This document shows positions 1 through 5,727 of a DNA stretch of 14,638 nucleotides, piece by piece. The stretch comes from Candidatus Caldatribacterium sp. GTDB taxonomy: Bacteria; Atribacterota; Atribacteria; Atribacterales; Caldatribacteriaceae. Position numbers and translations under genes: made by a program. The stretch's first letter is position 1. Each line of letters opens with the position of its first letter. A model generated the notes under the pieces. That model saw only the letters and a program-made list of their open reading frames with translations. It was not told the DNA's origin and ran no database searches. The stretch spans positions 1-14,638 of the forward strand of contig JANXBI010000007.1 in the NCBI GenBank assembly GCA_025060675.1, read 5' to 3'.

Positions 1-32
1 GAAATATTTCCTACCCGCAAGAAGGGGAGGAG

Positions 33-67
33 AAAAAGATGCAGAGCTCCTCCTTTTGAGAAGCTCT
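33..67 (-). terminator. Probable rho-independent terminator of the envelope-protein operon
   Basis: Read on the minus strand, the arms agagcttctc (58-67) and gaggagctct (43-52) form a 10-bp stem with one G-U pair and a 5-nt loop. Five T's follow a few bases later (33-37 on the plus strand read as A's). It lies about 30 nt beyond the stop codon of the last lipoprotein gene, the expected place for the end of this operon. The 5-nt gap between stem and T-run is a little long for a canonical terminator. Confidence 0.6.
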
Positions 68-95
68 ACACCATCAAGTTGTTATCCACACCCCG

Positions 96-860
96 TCACC
101 TTGGACAACCAGGGCAGGGAGAGAAAGGTGGCACAAGAGGCGAGGGGCAGGTTGGACAACCTGAGCAGCCTGGACATGGTGGGGGAGACGGAACGGTAGG
201 TGTAGGAGTAGGCGTTTCTCCTGGTGTTGGAGTAGGTGTTTCTGAGGGAGTCGTGTCACCTTCAGGAACATCAACCACTCCAGGGGCACCAAAGAGAACG
301 TTGACAATACGTTCCGCAAACGCCCTGACCTCAGCGTCTTTCTGGGCATCCTGGCATTCCGCAAGAGCTGCTCGCACCTTTTCTGGGAGTTCTTCCCCAG
401 GATCGATGGTAGGAATATCCTTAATGGCCAAAGCTCCCGGATAGAGCTCATTAGCCACTTCCCAAATGATAACCTGAGCAGTGGTAAAGGAATTCGCTTC
501 GCCGACGTCCTGAGAAACCGTAAGCGGCGCAACACCCCGCTTCACACGGATAGCGTCCTTTGCTGCGTAAAGGACATAAGCTTCTCCAGCGTAACCCCAA
601 AAGGAAAACACTCCCTGACCATCCGTTGTAGTCGTAACACGGCTTCCCTGGTCTCCAATAATGGTGACCGTCGCGTTTGGCAGGGGCAGCCCTTCAGAGA
701 TAGCCGGATTCGGCTCAAAGTCGAGGTAACACGTACCCTCCGGATTGACAACTACTCCCCGAATCTCAAGGGGGACCTTTACCCCAGGGCCTTGAGAACA
801 TCCGGCAAAAAGGAAGAGAATAATCGCCACTACGCTTCCACAAAGAACAATCTTTTTCAT
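96..860 (-). CDS. Secreted lipoprotein with carboxypeptidase-regulatory-like domain, Thr-Pro linker and Cys/Pro-rich tail
   Basis: A 254-aa predicted lipoprotein. Residues 1-21 are a hydrophobic signal peptide ending in the lipobox FAGC, with lipid-carrying Cys21. Residues about 31-115 (EIRGVVVNP, LPLPNATVTIIGD, TTTTDGQGVFSF) look like a carboxypeptidase-regulatory/prealbumin-like beta-sandwich, a fold common in surface proteins. About 160-192 is charged and probably helical. Residues 205-222 are two copies of an ETPTPTP unit, and the tail (226-254) is Pro-rich with six Cys at 229, 232, 235, 238, 249 and 252 in CxxC spacing. The ATG at 860 has an upstream GGAGGGAAGG and overlaps the preceding gene by ATGA, so the two are translationally coupled. 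It is the last gene of a four-gene envelope operon. The Cys tail could bind metal or form disulfides; that is inference. I do not recognise a named family for the whole protein. Confidence 0.85.
   Translation of the reverse strand: MKKIVLCGSVVAIILFLFAGCSQGPGVKVPLEIRGVVVNPEGTCYLDFEPNPAISEGLPLPNATVTIIGDQGSRVTTTTDGQGVFSFWGYAGEAYVLYAAKDAIRVKRGVAPLTVSQDVGEANSFTTAQVIIWEVANELYPGALAIKDIPTIDPGEELPEKVRAALAECQDAQKDAEVRAFAERIVNVLFGAPGVVDVPEGDTTPSETPTPTPGETPTPTPTVPSPPPCPGCSGCPTCPSPLVPPFSPCPGCPR
199..246 (-). repeat. 24-bp imperfect tandem duplication encoding ETPTPTP units
   Basis: Two adjacent 24-bp copies (199-222 and 223-246 on the plus strand) differ at about five positions. They encode the two eight-residue ETPTPTP(G/T) units of the lipoprotein linker. 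The copy differences include synonymous changes, so the duplication is not brand new. Such Thr-Pro linkers are typical of extended, often glycosylated, cell-surface spacers. Confidence 0.75.
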
Positions 861-1108
861 AACCTTCCCTCCACTTGGTAGACTTCCTCTTCGTGGTAAA
901 CCTCACACGCTTCGTTGACACAAACAACCACAACAACACCCGACGCAGAAGCATTTTGGCTCCAGGAGCTTGTGACTACTTCAGTGGACACGGTTTCTTC
1001 TCGTACACTCTCAGAAACCTTCAAAACAGTCCCTCCATTTTCACAACCGGTAACTACGATGCCCGAAAGGGCGAGAGACAGAGCACAGAGAAAAACAAAG
1101 CTTTTCAT
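857..1108 (-). CDS. Small predicted lipoprotein, unknown function
   Basis: An 83-aa protein. Residues 1-21 form a signal peptide with lipobox VTGC (Cys22). The mature part is only about 62 residues: a Ser/Thr/Val-rich stretch, a run of five valines, then a CVNEAC cysteine pair and an acidic end (HEEEVYQ). No family is recognised. It overlaps the upstream gene (ATGA at 1105-1108) and the downstream gene (ATGA at 857-860), so it is locked into the operon at both ends. That context makes it a real gene despite its size. The start ATG at 1108 is preceded by GAGGGAAG. It may be a membrane-anchored partner of its secreted neighbours; that is inferred only from position. Confidence 0.75.
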   Translation of the reverse strand: MKSFVFLCALSLALSGIVVTGCENGGTVLKVSESVREETVSTEVVTSSWSQNASASGVVVVVCVNEACEVYHEEEVYQVEGRL

Positions 1109-1668
1109 GTGCTTCCCTCGCTCTCACCTTCAGAAGGAGCAGATGGAGGCTCAGTCACCACAGTCCAAGAATTATCTGCAAAAACTACCGTAATCATCGG
1201 AGAAAAATTCACGTTTATGCCAATTTGAAAGGTATTCTGGACAATGGTAGCAATGTTGAGGGCCACGAGGTCCGCCGCAGCACTCTGGGAAAGGAGCACA
1301 AGCTGGGTGCTTGTTAGCGTATTGCCCTGAAGGATTTCCTGACCATCAATGGAAATACCAAAGAGGTTGAGACTGAGTCCAAGGTTTATGGGAATTCCTG
1401 AAGGAGTGTTCACTCCTGCCTGAGTGTTTGACGGTGCTTGAGCATTACTTGTAACATCCACAGGCCGGTCGAAGGTGCTTACACTTCCAGGAGACCCCAG
1501 CAAAGGCAGGATACTACCCCTTGAGAGCCTTCCAGGAAGCGGAAGGCTCACGTTCCCTTCGCCTTGAATCCTCCCTACCCTACTTTCTCCAAGGGCAAAG
1601 GCTACACTAAGAGAGGCAAGAAGCATGCAAGCAAGGAGTAAACCTATAATCCACCGTATTTTACTCAT
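1105..1668 (-). CDS. Small secreted protein, paralogue of the operon's first gene
   Basis: A 187-aa protein starting at the ATG at 1668, chosen over the TTG at 1686 because AAAGGGGG lies 7 nt upstream of the ATG and would fall inside a longer reading frame. Residues 1-25 are a signal peptide with a probable cleavage site after AFA. There is no lipobox. The mature chain is rich in Ser, Gly, Leu, Val and Asn, with IPINLG at 92-97 and QNTFQIGINVNFS near 144-156. Both patterns recur in the same order in the next gene upstream (IPVTLG, QANLQIGTNINTS), so the two are distant paralogues. The C-terminus is acidic (PSEGESEGST). No named family is recognised. Alternating hydrophobic and Asn/Gln residues suggest beta structure; an assembled surface layer or fibre is conceivable but unproven. 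Confidence 0.8.
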   Translation of the reverse strand: MSKIRWIIGLLLACMLLASLSVAFALGESRVGRIQGEGNVSLPLPGRLSRGSILPLLGSPGSVSTFDRPVDVTSNAQAPSNTQAGVNTPSGIPINLGLSLNLFGISIDGQEILQGNTLTSTQLVLLSQSAAADLVALNIATIVQNTFQIGINVNFSPMITVVFADNSWTVVTEPPSAPSEGESEGST

Positions 1669-1693
1669 GGAACAACCCCCTTTCAAAGGAGAA

Positions 1694-1717
1694 GGGACCT
1701 GGGATATCCCAGGTCCC
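1694..1717 (-). promoter_or_regulatory. Perfect 24-nt palindrome between two operon genes (attenuator, processing hairpin or operator)
   Basis: The half-site gggacctgggat (1694-1705) is followed at once by its exact reverse complement (1706-1717). In the minus-strand transcript it lies 10 nt after the stop codon of the operon's first gene and 25 nt before the ATG of the second. The bases after it (TTCTCCTTTG) are pyrimidine-rich but do not form a clean T-run. It could partly terminate, protect the upstream mRNA end, or bind a dimeric protein. The sequence does not decide between these. Confidence 0.65.
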
Positions 1718-1727
1718 CAAAACGGAA

Positions 1728-2177
1728 TTACCTGCCTTTTCCACCTTTCACCCTTGAAATCCTGTTGAAACTTCCAACGGCCGTCTCAGTATACATATCC
1801 GACGTATTAATGTTTGTGCCTATCTGGAGGTTCGCCTGAAGACCCAATGCCACATTCCCCACAAGACTCAGGTTCCCAGCAGGGCCACCTGCGGTAGTAG
1901 AACCCCCAGTACTTGTTGCGCTTTGCGTACTCGTCCCGGTAGCGGTCTGCGTTGCAGTTTGGCTCTGCGTCACAGAGAGGCAATTGTACTGACCTACCGA
2001 GGGGCCGACTACAAGGACCATGGTGTCCCCCAGAGTGACTGGGATACTGTTGGAATCAGCGCTATTATCGATAGTACTTCCTCTCGGTGACCCACCTTGG
2101 TTATTGCTAGCATACGCCACACCGAAACCGACAAAGAGAGCAACCAAAAACGCGATGACTAAAATCCCTACCTTCAT
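1728..2177 (-). CDS. Small secreted protein with Thr/Ser/Gln-rich linker, first gene of envelope operon
   Basis: A 149-aa protein from the ATG at 2177, which has a near-ideal AAGGAGGTC Shine-Dalgarno at 2184-2192. The TTG at 2195 overlaps that site and is rejected. Residues 1-23 are a signal peptide with likely cleavage after AYA. The mature protein has an N-terminal part with IPVTLG (45-50), a low-complexity Thr/Ser/Gln/Gly linker (about 69-101), and a C-terminal motif QANLQIGTNINTS (114-126) shared with the next gene. The end is basic (RVKGGKGR). One Cys (Cys66) lies outside the signal peptide. The strong RBS, first position and following hairpin suggest it may be the most highly expressed member. 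No known family is recognised; the hydrophobic/Gln/Asn motif is superficially like amyloid-forming repeats, which is speculation. Confidence 0.8.
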   Translation of the reverse strand: MKVGILVIAFLVALFVGFGVAYASNNQGGSPRGSTIDNSADSNSIPVTLGDTMVLVVGPSVGQYNCLSVTQSQTATQTATGTSTQSATSTGGSTTAGGPAGNLSLVGNVALGLQANLQIGTNINTSDMYTETAVGSFNRISRVKGGKGR

Positions 2178-2309
2178 GTGCTTGACCTCCTTCAAATTTG
2201 GTAGTTGTATTCTCTACTGGGTCAGACCGGGACGAAAGAGCCAAAATCCTACAGGACAAGGGAAATCTAGAACCTCTCCATGGGATTCTCTCCCAAGGAA
2301 AACCGGGAT

Positions 2310-2345
2310 AGGATAGGAATAGGAAAGATTTCCTATTCCTGTCCT
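2310..2345. promoter_or_regulatory. Long inverted repeat in the divergent promoter region
   Basis: Arms at 2310-2326 and 2329-2345 are 17 bp each and separated by two bases. The core aggaataggaaa / tttcctattcct is exact. The only non-Watson-Crick position (2314/2341) would be a G-U pair in a plus-strand RNA. There is no T-run on either side, so this is not a normal terminator. A TATAAA sequence (2350-2355) lies 4 bp to its right. It sits between the secreted-protein operon and the sensor/regulator operon, so an operator for one or both is the simplest reading. Confidence 0.6.
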
Positions 2346-2383
2346 GGGATATAAAGAGTACAGTGTTAGAGCCGTTTGCGCTT

Positions 2384-2399
2384 TTGAACTTTCTTGAAC
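2384..2399. promoter_or_regulatory. TTGAAC direct repeat, 10-bp period, upstream of the sensor gene
   Basis: TTGAAC occurs at 2384-2389 and again at 2394-2399, one helical turn apart, about 50 bp before the GTG start of the sensor gene. Same-face direct repeats are a common arrangement for response-regulator binding. Either copy might instead be a -35 element, but no convincing -10 is found at 16-18 bp from either. Confidence 0.3.
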
Positions 2400-2445
2400 C
2401 TCTCACGCACTCCTATTCCGGCAGACTGAGTCAAGGAGGATACCC

Positions 2446-3516
2446 GTGCAGGAGAGAGCAAAACGCAGAACGCCAAAGAGGACCACTACTCAGCCTTCTC
2501 CCTTTGACCCTTTAGGGAGTGGACGCGACCTTGCCCGGGAATTCCTTGCCTGTGCTCTTCGTTGTGTTCGTGCACCCTCCGGCATGCTTTTTATCCCATC
2601 CCTCCACGAAAGCCCTCTCCTTCTTGCTGAAAAGAGGGTGTCCAAGAGTTCCCTCGAAAACCATCTGCAAGCCCTTCCCTCTCTCCTCAAAGAAGCCTGG
2701 AAAGAGAAGAAAATTGTCGCAACGGAAACCGACAGCCCCTTCCCTCGGTGCACTATAATTCCAGTCCCGGGTTGGAGAAGCACCTTAGGAGTACTCGTAA
2801 TATGCACGAAAAGACCGCTGACAAGAGAACGCAAGAACTGCCTTAAAACCATGCTCTCCTTTTGGGGTACGATGCTTGAGCGGTGCTTTTCCGTTACGGA
2901 AGAAAGCACACGCCACTATCGAGAAAAAATTCTGGCAAAGGTTCAGGAACTCCATCGGGGCATTGCCCAGCAAATCGCAGGGCTCTCGCTTTTTGCCGCT
3001 GCTCTCCGAGAACACCTTACTTCTTGCTCCCCTAAGGATAGGGAATCTCACAAACTCCTTGATACCATCGACACTGGCCTCAAGCAAAGCACTCTCTATG
3101 TGCATATTCTGCTCCAGGAACTCCACGAGGATATTCACAAACACTCTGGCTTTCGGGAAAACCTCAGAGAGTGTCTTGAAAGTCGAGGATTCGCTGTACT
3201 CCGTACCACTACCAGAGATTTTGCTTTCCCAATGAGAACAAGAAAACTCTTTCTTGAAATCGCTAAAGAAGGTGAGGAGGCCATTTTCCAGTGGAGCAAG
3301 GAAAAAAGGGTAAAAGTCAAAATGGGAATTTATGGAAACGGGGCATATCTCCTTTTCCAAGGTGATGGTGCAGAAGCCCAAGACTTCCCCTTCATCATGT
3401 GGCATACCCAAAACCTCCAAGAGAAAGTCATTGAAGGAGGAGGGAGACTCCGGGTGTACCGAGGCAAGAAAGGGGGAATCACCATTGGGGTGATGGTACC
3501 AGTCTATGGTTGGTAA
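2446..3516 (+). CDS. Cytosolic GAF-like / HisKA_3-type sensor with degenerate ATPase domain
   Basis: A 356-aa soluble protein with no membrane segment. It starts at a GTG at 2446 with AAGGAGGA five bases upstream. Residues about 25-150 fit a GAF-type sensory domain (APSGMLFIP, IIPVPGWRSTLGVLVIC). About 155-225 fits the dimerisation/phosphoacceptor helices of NarL-class kinases (HisKA_3), with ELH at 168-170 and His170 as candidate phosphoacceptor; the usual Asp after His is Arg. The remainder follows the outline of a HATPase_c domain (EGGGRLRV..KKGGITIGVMVPV at the end), but the N-box Asn is absent in EIAKEGEEAI (271-280). The usual DxGxG reads GDGAE (306-310), and no GlGL box is visible. It overlaps the response regulator gene by 11 bp, so it is almost certainly its partner. 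It is either a very divergent kinase or a pseudokinase. Confidence 0.8.
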   Translation: MQERAKRRTPKRTTTQPSPFDPLGSGRDLAREFLACALRCVRAPSGMLFIPSLHESPLLLAEKRVSKSSLENHLQALPSLLKEAWKEKKIVATETDSPFPRCTIIPVPGWRSTLGVLVICTKRPLTRERKNCLKTMLSFWGTMLERCFSVTEESTRHYREKILAKVQELHRGIAQQIAGLSLFAAALREHLTSCSPKDRESHKLLDTIDTGLKQSTLYVHILLQELHEDIHKHSGFRENLRECLESRGFAVLRTTTRDFAFPMRTRKLFLEIAKEGEEAIFQWSKEKRVKVKMGIYGNGAYLLFQGDGAEAQDFPFIMWHTQNLQEKVIEGGGRLRVYRGKKGGITIGVMVPVYGW

Positions 3517-4198
3517 AAAAGAGAGACCTCTCCGTATCGCTATTGTGGATGATCACCTTCTCTTCGCCGAGGGTCTTAAAGCCCTCATTGAAGAGAAAAA
3601 ACTTGGAAGCTGCGCAATATACCAGGACGGAGAAGAAGCGCTCCAGGAGATTCCTGGTGGATCCTTCGACCTTGCCATCGTAGATTTGCATTTACCCGGC
3701 ATGAGCGGCTTTGGCATCGTCAGGGCTCTCCGGCAAAAGGTCCCGAGACTCCACATCCTTGTTCTTACTATGGACGCCTCGCGAGAATCGTTCCTTGAGG
3801 CGCTCTCCCTCGGGGTACAGGGATATATCCTTAAAAGTTCCCCTTTCTCAAGCATTGTCAATGACATTAAGGCAGCCTTTCAGGGGGACCTCGTCATTGG
3901 AACAGAGGTGATTCCTCACCTTGCTCGAGGCATTCAAGTGCCAAAGACCCAAAGACAGACAGAACGAATCCTCGAATCCCTTACGGGAAGAGAAAAGGAG
4001 GTGTTACGGCTCCTTGTTCAGGGAAAGGACAATGGAACCATCGCCCAAAAGCTGGGCTTATGCGAAAAGACGGTGAAAAACTACGTGAGCAGTATTCTGA
4101 ACAAACTCGGTTTCGAGGACCGCGTGAAACTCGTGGTCTTCGCTATCGAAGAAGGGTTCTTTAGTGAAGAACCCGAAAAAAAGGAGGAAACACCATGA
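3506..4198 (+). CDS. NarL/FixJ-family response regulator
   Basis: A 230-aa DNA-binding response regulator. The receiver domain (about 9-125) has the acidic pair Asp15/Asp16, phosphoacceptor Asp60 in IVDLHLPGMSG, Thr88 and Lys110 (YILKSS), so its phosphorylation site is intact. The LuxR-type helix-turn-helix spans about 157-215 (LTGREKEVLRLLVQGK, then TIAQKLGLCEKTVKNYV). It begins inside the end of the sensor gene (11-bp overlap) and ends in an ATGA overlap with the following lipoprotein gene, giving a three-gene operon. Targets probably include the divergent secreted-protein operon and its own promoter, inferred from position and from the dyad and direct repeat between them. The Lys/Glu-rich tail (EEPEKKEETP) partly reflects the embedded Shine-Dalgarno for the next gene. 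Confidence 0.92.
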   Translation: MVGKKERPLRIAIVDDHLLFAEGLKALIEEKKLGSCAIYQDGEEALQEIPGGSFDLAIVDLHLPGMSGFGIVRALRQKVPRLHILVLTMDASRESFLEALSLGVQGYILKSSPFSSIVNDIKAAFQGDLVIGTEVIPHLARGIQVPKTQRQTERILESLTGREKEVLRLLVQGKDNGTIAQKLGLCEKTVKNYVSSILNKLGFEDRVKLVVFAIEEGFFSEEPEKKEETP

Positions 4199-4689
4199 AG
4201 CAGTACGGTATTACACTGGTTCTCTCTCTCCTTGTGGCCGCCATCGTTGTCGGTTGCTCGATGGAAAACCCCATTGCTATCCCCCCAGAGACTCTTGAGA
4301 CCATGCGAGGAGAACTGACCACGTTTTTCCAAGACCTTGCAGCAGCTCTTGAGTCGAACAGTGTCGACGCAGTCCTCCCATTCTATACTCTCCCGTACAC
4401 ATACCTTGACACCACCACTGGTTCATCGGTCACCCTCACCACCCTCGATGAACTCCGAACCTTTCTCCTCAACGAGATTATGGTCGGAACAATTGAGGAG
4501 GACGAGTTTGTCAGCCTTACCTTTGCCAACGTTTCCGATGCCAACAGTGCTGTCATTGAGATAGACGAAATATGGACACAGACGTACGAAGGGGAAACAT
4601 ACTCTGCTACTGACCATTTACGGATTCACCTTCGAAAAATCGGAGGTCTCTGGAAAATCCAAAAAACCGAGCTTTTGGGATGGGAATGA
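4195..4689 (+). CDS. Lipoprotein, possible NTF2/SnoaL-like domain
   Basis: A 164-aa protein. Residues 1-20 are a signal peptide followed by lipobox VVGC (Cys21). The mature part (about 30-164) has an N-terminal helix (LTTFFQDLAAALESNSVDAVLPFY) and then alternating strands ending HLRIHLRKIGGLWKIQKTELLGW. This is the pattern of NTF2/SnoaL-like cone-shaped domains, including the usual WKI-type last strand. That fold call rests on pattern only. The ATG overlaps the response regulator stop (ATGA) and has AAGGAGG at 4181-4187. Being co-translated with a soluble two-component pair, it may bind a ligand outside the membrane or be part of the surface system across the divergent promoter. It converges with the permease gene, with 41 bp between them and no clear terminator. 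Confidence 0.8.
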   Translation: MKQYGITLVLSLLVAAIVVGCSMENPIAIPPETLETMRGELTTFFQDLAAALESNSVDAVLPFYTLPYTYLDTTTGSSVTLTTLDELRTFLLNEIMVGTIEEDEFVSLTFANVSDANSAVIEIDEIWTQTYEGETYSATDHLRIHLRKIGGLWKIQKTELLGWE

Positions 4690-4730
4690 GCATGGTGTAA
4701 ATCCTAGCCCTGTGTCGTAGCGCAGTGCCA

Positions 4731-5648
4731 TCACGGCTTAACACCCCCCAAAAGGAAGAACACAAACCCCATCTCTATGGCGAGGAGGAAGATGAGGAGG
4801 GCGAAAACAAGGACAAAGCGCCATCGGAAAGCGGAGAGTAAAAGGGCAAGCTCTGGAATGCTCACCCCTCCTGCCCCGCTCACCAAAAACGCCACAATGA
4901 TTCCAGGGTTCATGCCCTTGTCAAGGAGTGCTTTTCCCAGAGGGAGAACAAGCTCTCCCCGGAGGTAGAGAGGAATCCCAAGGAGCGACACCCAGAAAAT
5001 CCCAGAAGGGTCCTGTGGTGAGAACAGACGAAAAAGGATGTCCTGGGGGAGGAGAAACTCTACGAGAACCCCCAGGGCGCTCCCCAAAGCAAGGAAGGGA
5101 AGAATACTCTTTGCCAAATTTCCCACACCAGAGAGAATGCGTTTTACCTCCTCCCAAAGGGTATTCACCGTGTTTGATGCGTTCCCCACAGGGAGGGACA
5201 AGGTGTAGCCTTCATGGACCCAGAAAGCTTTCGAAACTCGAGCGAGAAGATACCCAAGAAGAACCGTCTGGGAGAAGACGAGAACGACGTAAAAGAGAGC
5301 CTTCTGCCATCCAAAGAGGGTAACGAGAAAGGAAGCAAGAATAGGATTCAAAAGAGGGGAAACAAGAAGGAAAGACGCAATTGCCTCGAAAGGAATGCCC
5401 AGACGGAGAAAGACGATGGCCAAGGGGACACTTGAGTAGGAGCAAAGTGGGGTAAGTGCTCCAAAGGCCCCACCAAGGAGGCTGCTCACAAAGGGGAATC
5501 GCCGCCGCAGAAGGATGGTTTCAATACGCCGCTCGGGGAAAAAGAGGAGAACCCACTCTAAGGCGAAAGCAACCCCAAGGAAGAGCAGGGCAAGCTCTCC
5601 GATATTCCGCAAGAATTCCTGCACCATGTGGGACATTGTTACCGTCAT
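4731..5648 (-). CDS. UPF0718 / COG0701 family permease
   Basis: A 305-aa integral membrane protein with about eight hydrophobic segments. It carries the two family hallmarks: LTPLCSYSSVPLAIVFLRLG (about 66-84) followed by FLLVSPLLNP, and a second half with GIPLYLRGELVLPLGKALLDKGMNPG and a Gly/Ser-rich segment near 255-265. The family includes the ArsP/organoarsenical exporters and uncharacterised permeases. Here the usual CSC in the first motif reads CSY, so only one cysteine (Cys69) remains and arsenical transport should not be assumed. The start at 5648 (MTVTMSHMVQ) is preceded by AGAAAGAAGA. Starts at 5636 and 5627 are also possible, while a longer reading frame back to 5792 would run into the divergent aminotransferase gene. 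The substrate is unknown. Confidence 0.82.
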   Translation of the reverse strand: MTVTMSHMVQEFLRNIGELALLFLGVAFALEWVLLFFPERRIETILLRRRFPFVSSLLGGAFGALTPLCSYSSVPLAIVFLRLGIPFEAIASFLLVSPLLNPILASFLVTLFGWQKALFYVVLVFSQTVLLGYLLARVSKAFWVHEGYTLSLPVGNASNTVNTLWEEVKRILSGVGNLAKSILPFLALGSALGVLVEFLLPQDILFRLFSPQDPSGIFWVSLLGIPLYLRGELVLPLGKALLDKGMNPGIIVAFLVSGAGGVSIPELALLLSAFRWRFVLVFALLIFLLAIEMGFVFFLLGGVKP

Positions 5649-5672
5649 ACTCTTCTTTCTACCCGATACATC

Positions 5673-5702
5673 TTCCCATTGGCAAGAGGCAAAGGATATA
5701 AT
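5673..5702 (+). promoter_or_regulatory. Sigma70-type promoter for the aminotransferase-PdxA operon
   Basis: A perfect TATAAT at 5697-5702 lies 25 bp before the aminotransferase ATG. The best -35 at proper spacing is TTCCCA (5673-5678, 18-bp spacer), a weak match. TTGGCA at 5679-5684 is a better hexamer but only 12 bp away. The leader would be about 18 nt and carries AAGGAGG at 5714-5720. Confidence 0.55.
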
Positions 5703-5727
5703 ACGGCAAAAACAAGGAGGAATCTCG

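Noticed and set aside
82..90. TTATCCACA, a perfect DnaA-box sequence
   Set aside because: It is a single copy with no cluster, no AT-rich unwinding region and no dnaA/dnaN nearby, so there is no support for an origin.
199..246. Short tandem repeats considered as a CRISPR-like or phase-variation tract
   Set aside because: There are only two imperfect 24-bp copies in frame within a coding region. There are no spacers, and the unit length is a multiple of three, so no frame switching.
2785..3420. 211-codon open frame on the minus strand inside the sensor gene
   Set aside because: It is antisense to a gene with recognisable GAF/HisKA_3 structure and shows no domain of its own.
4690..4730. Possible terminator between the lipoprotein and permease genes
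   Set aside because: No stable stem followed by a T-run could be drawn on either strand.
5515..5727. Upstream in-frame extension of the aminotransferase
   Set aside because: It runs antisense through the permease start and across the TATAAT promoter. The ATG at 5728 has an ideal Shine-Dalgarno and normal family length.
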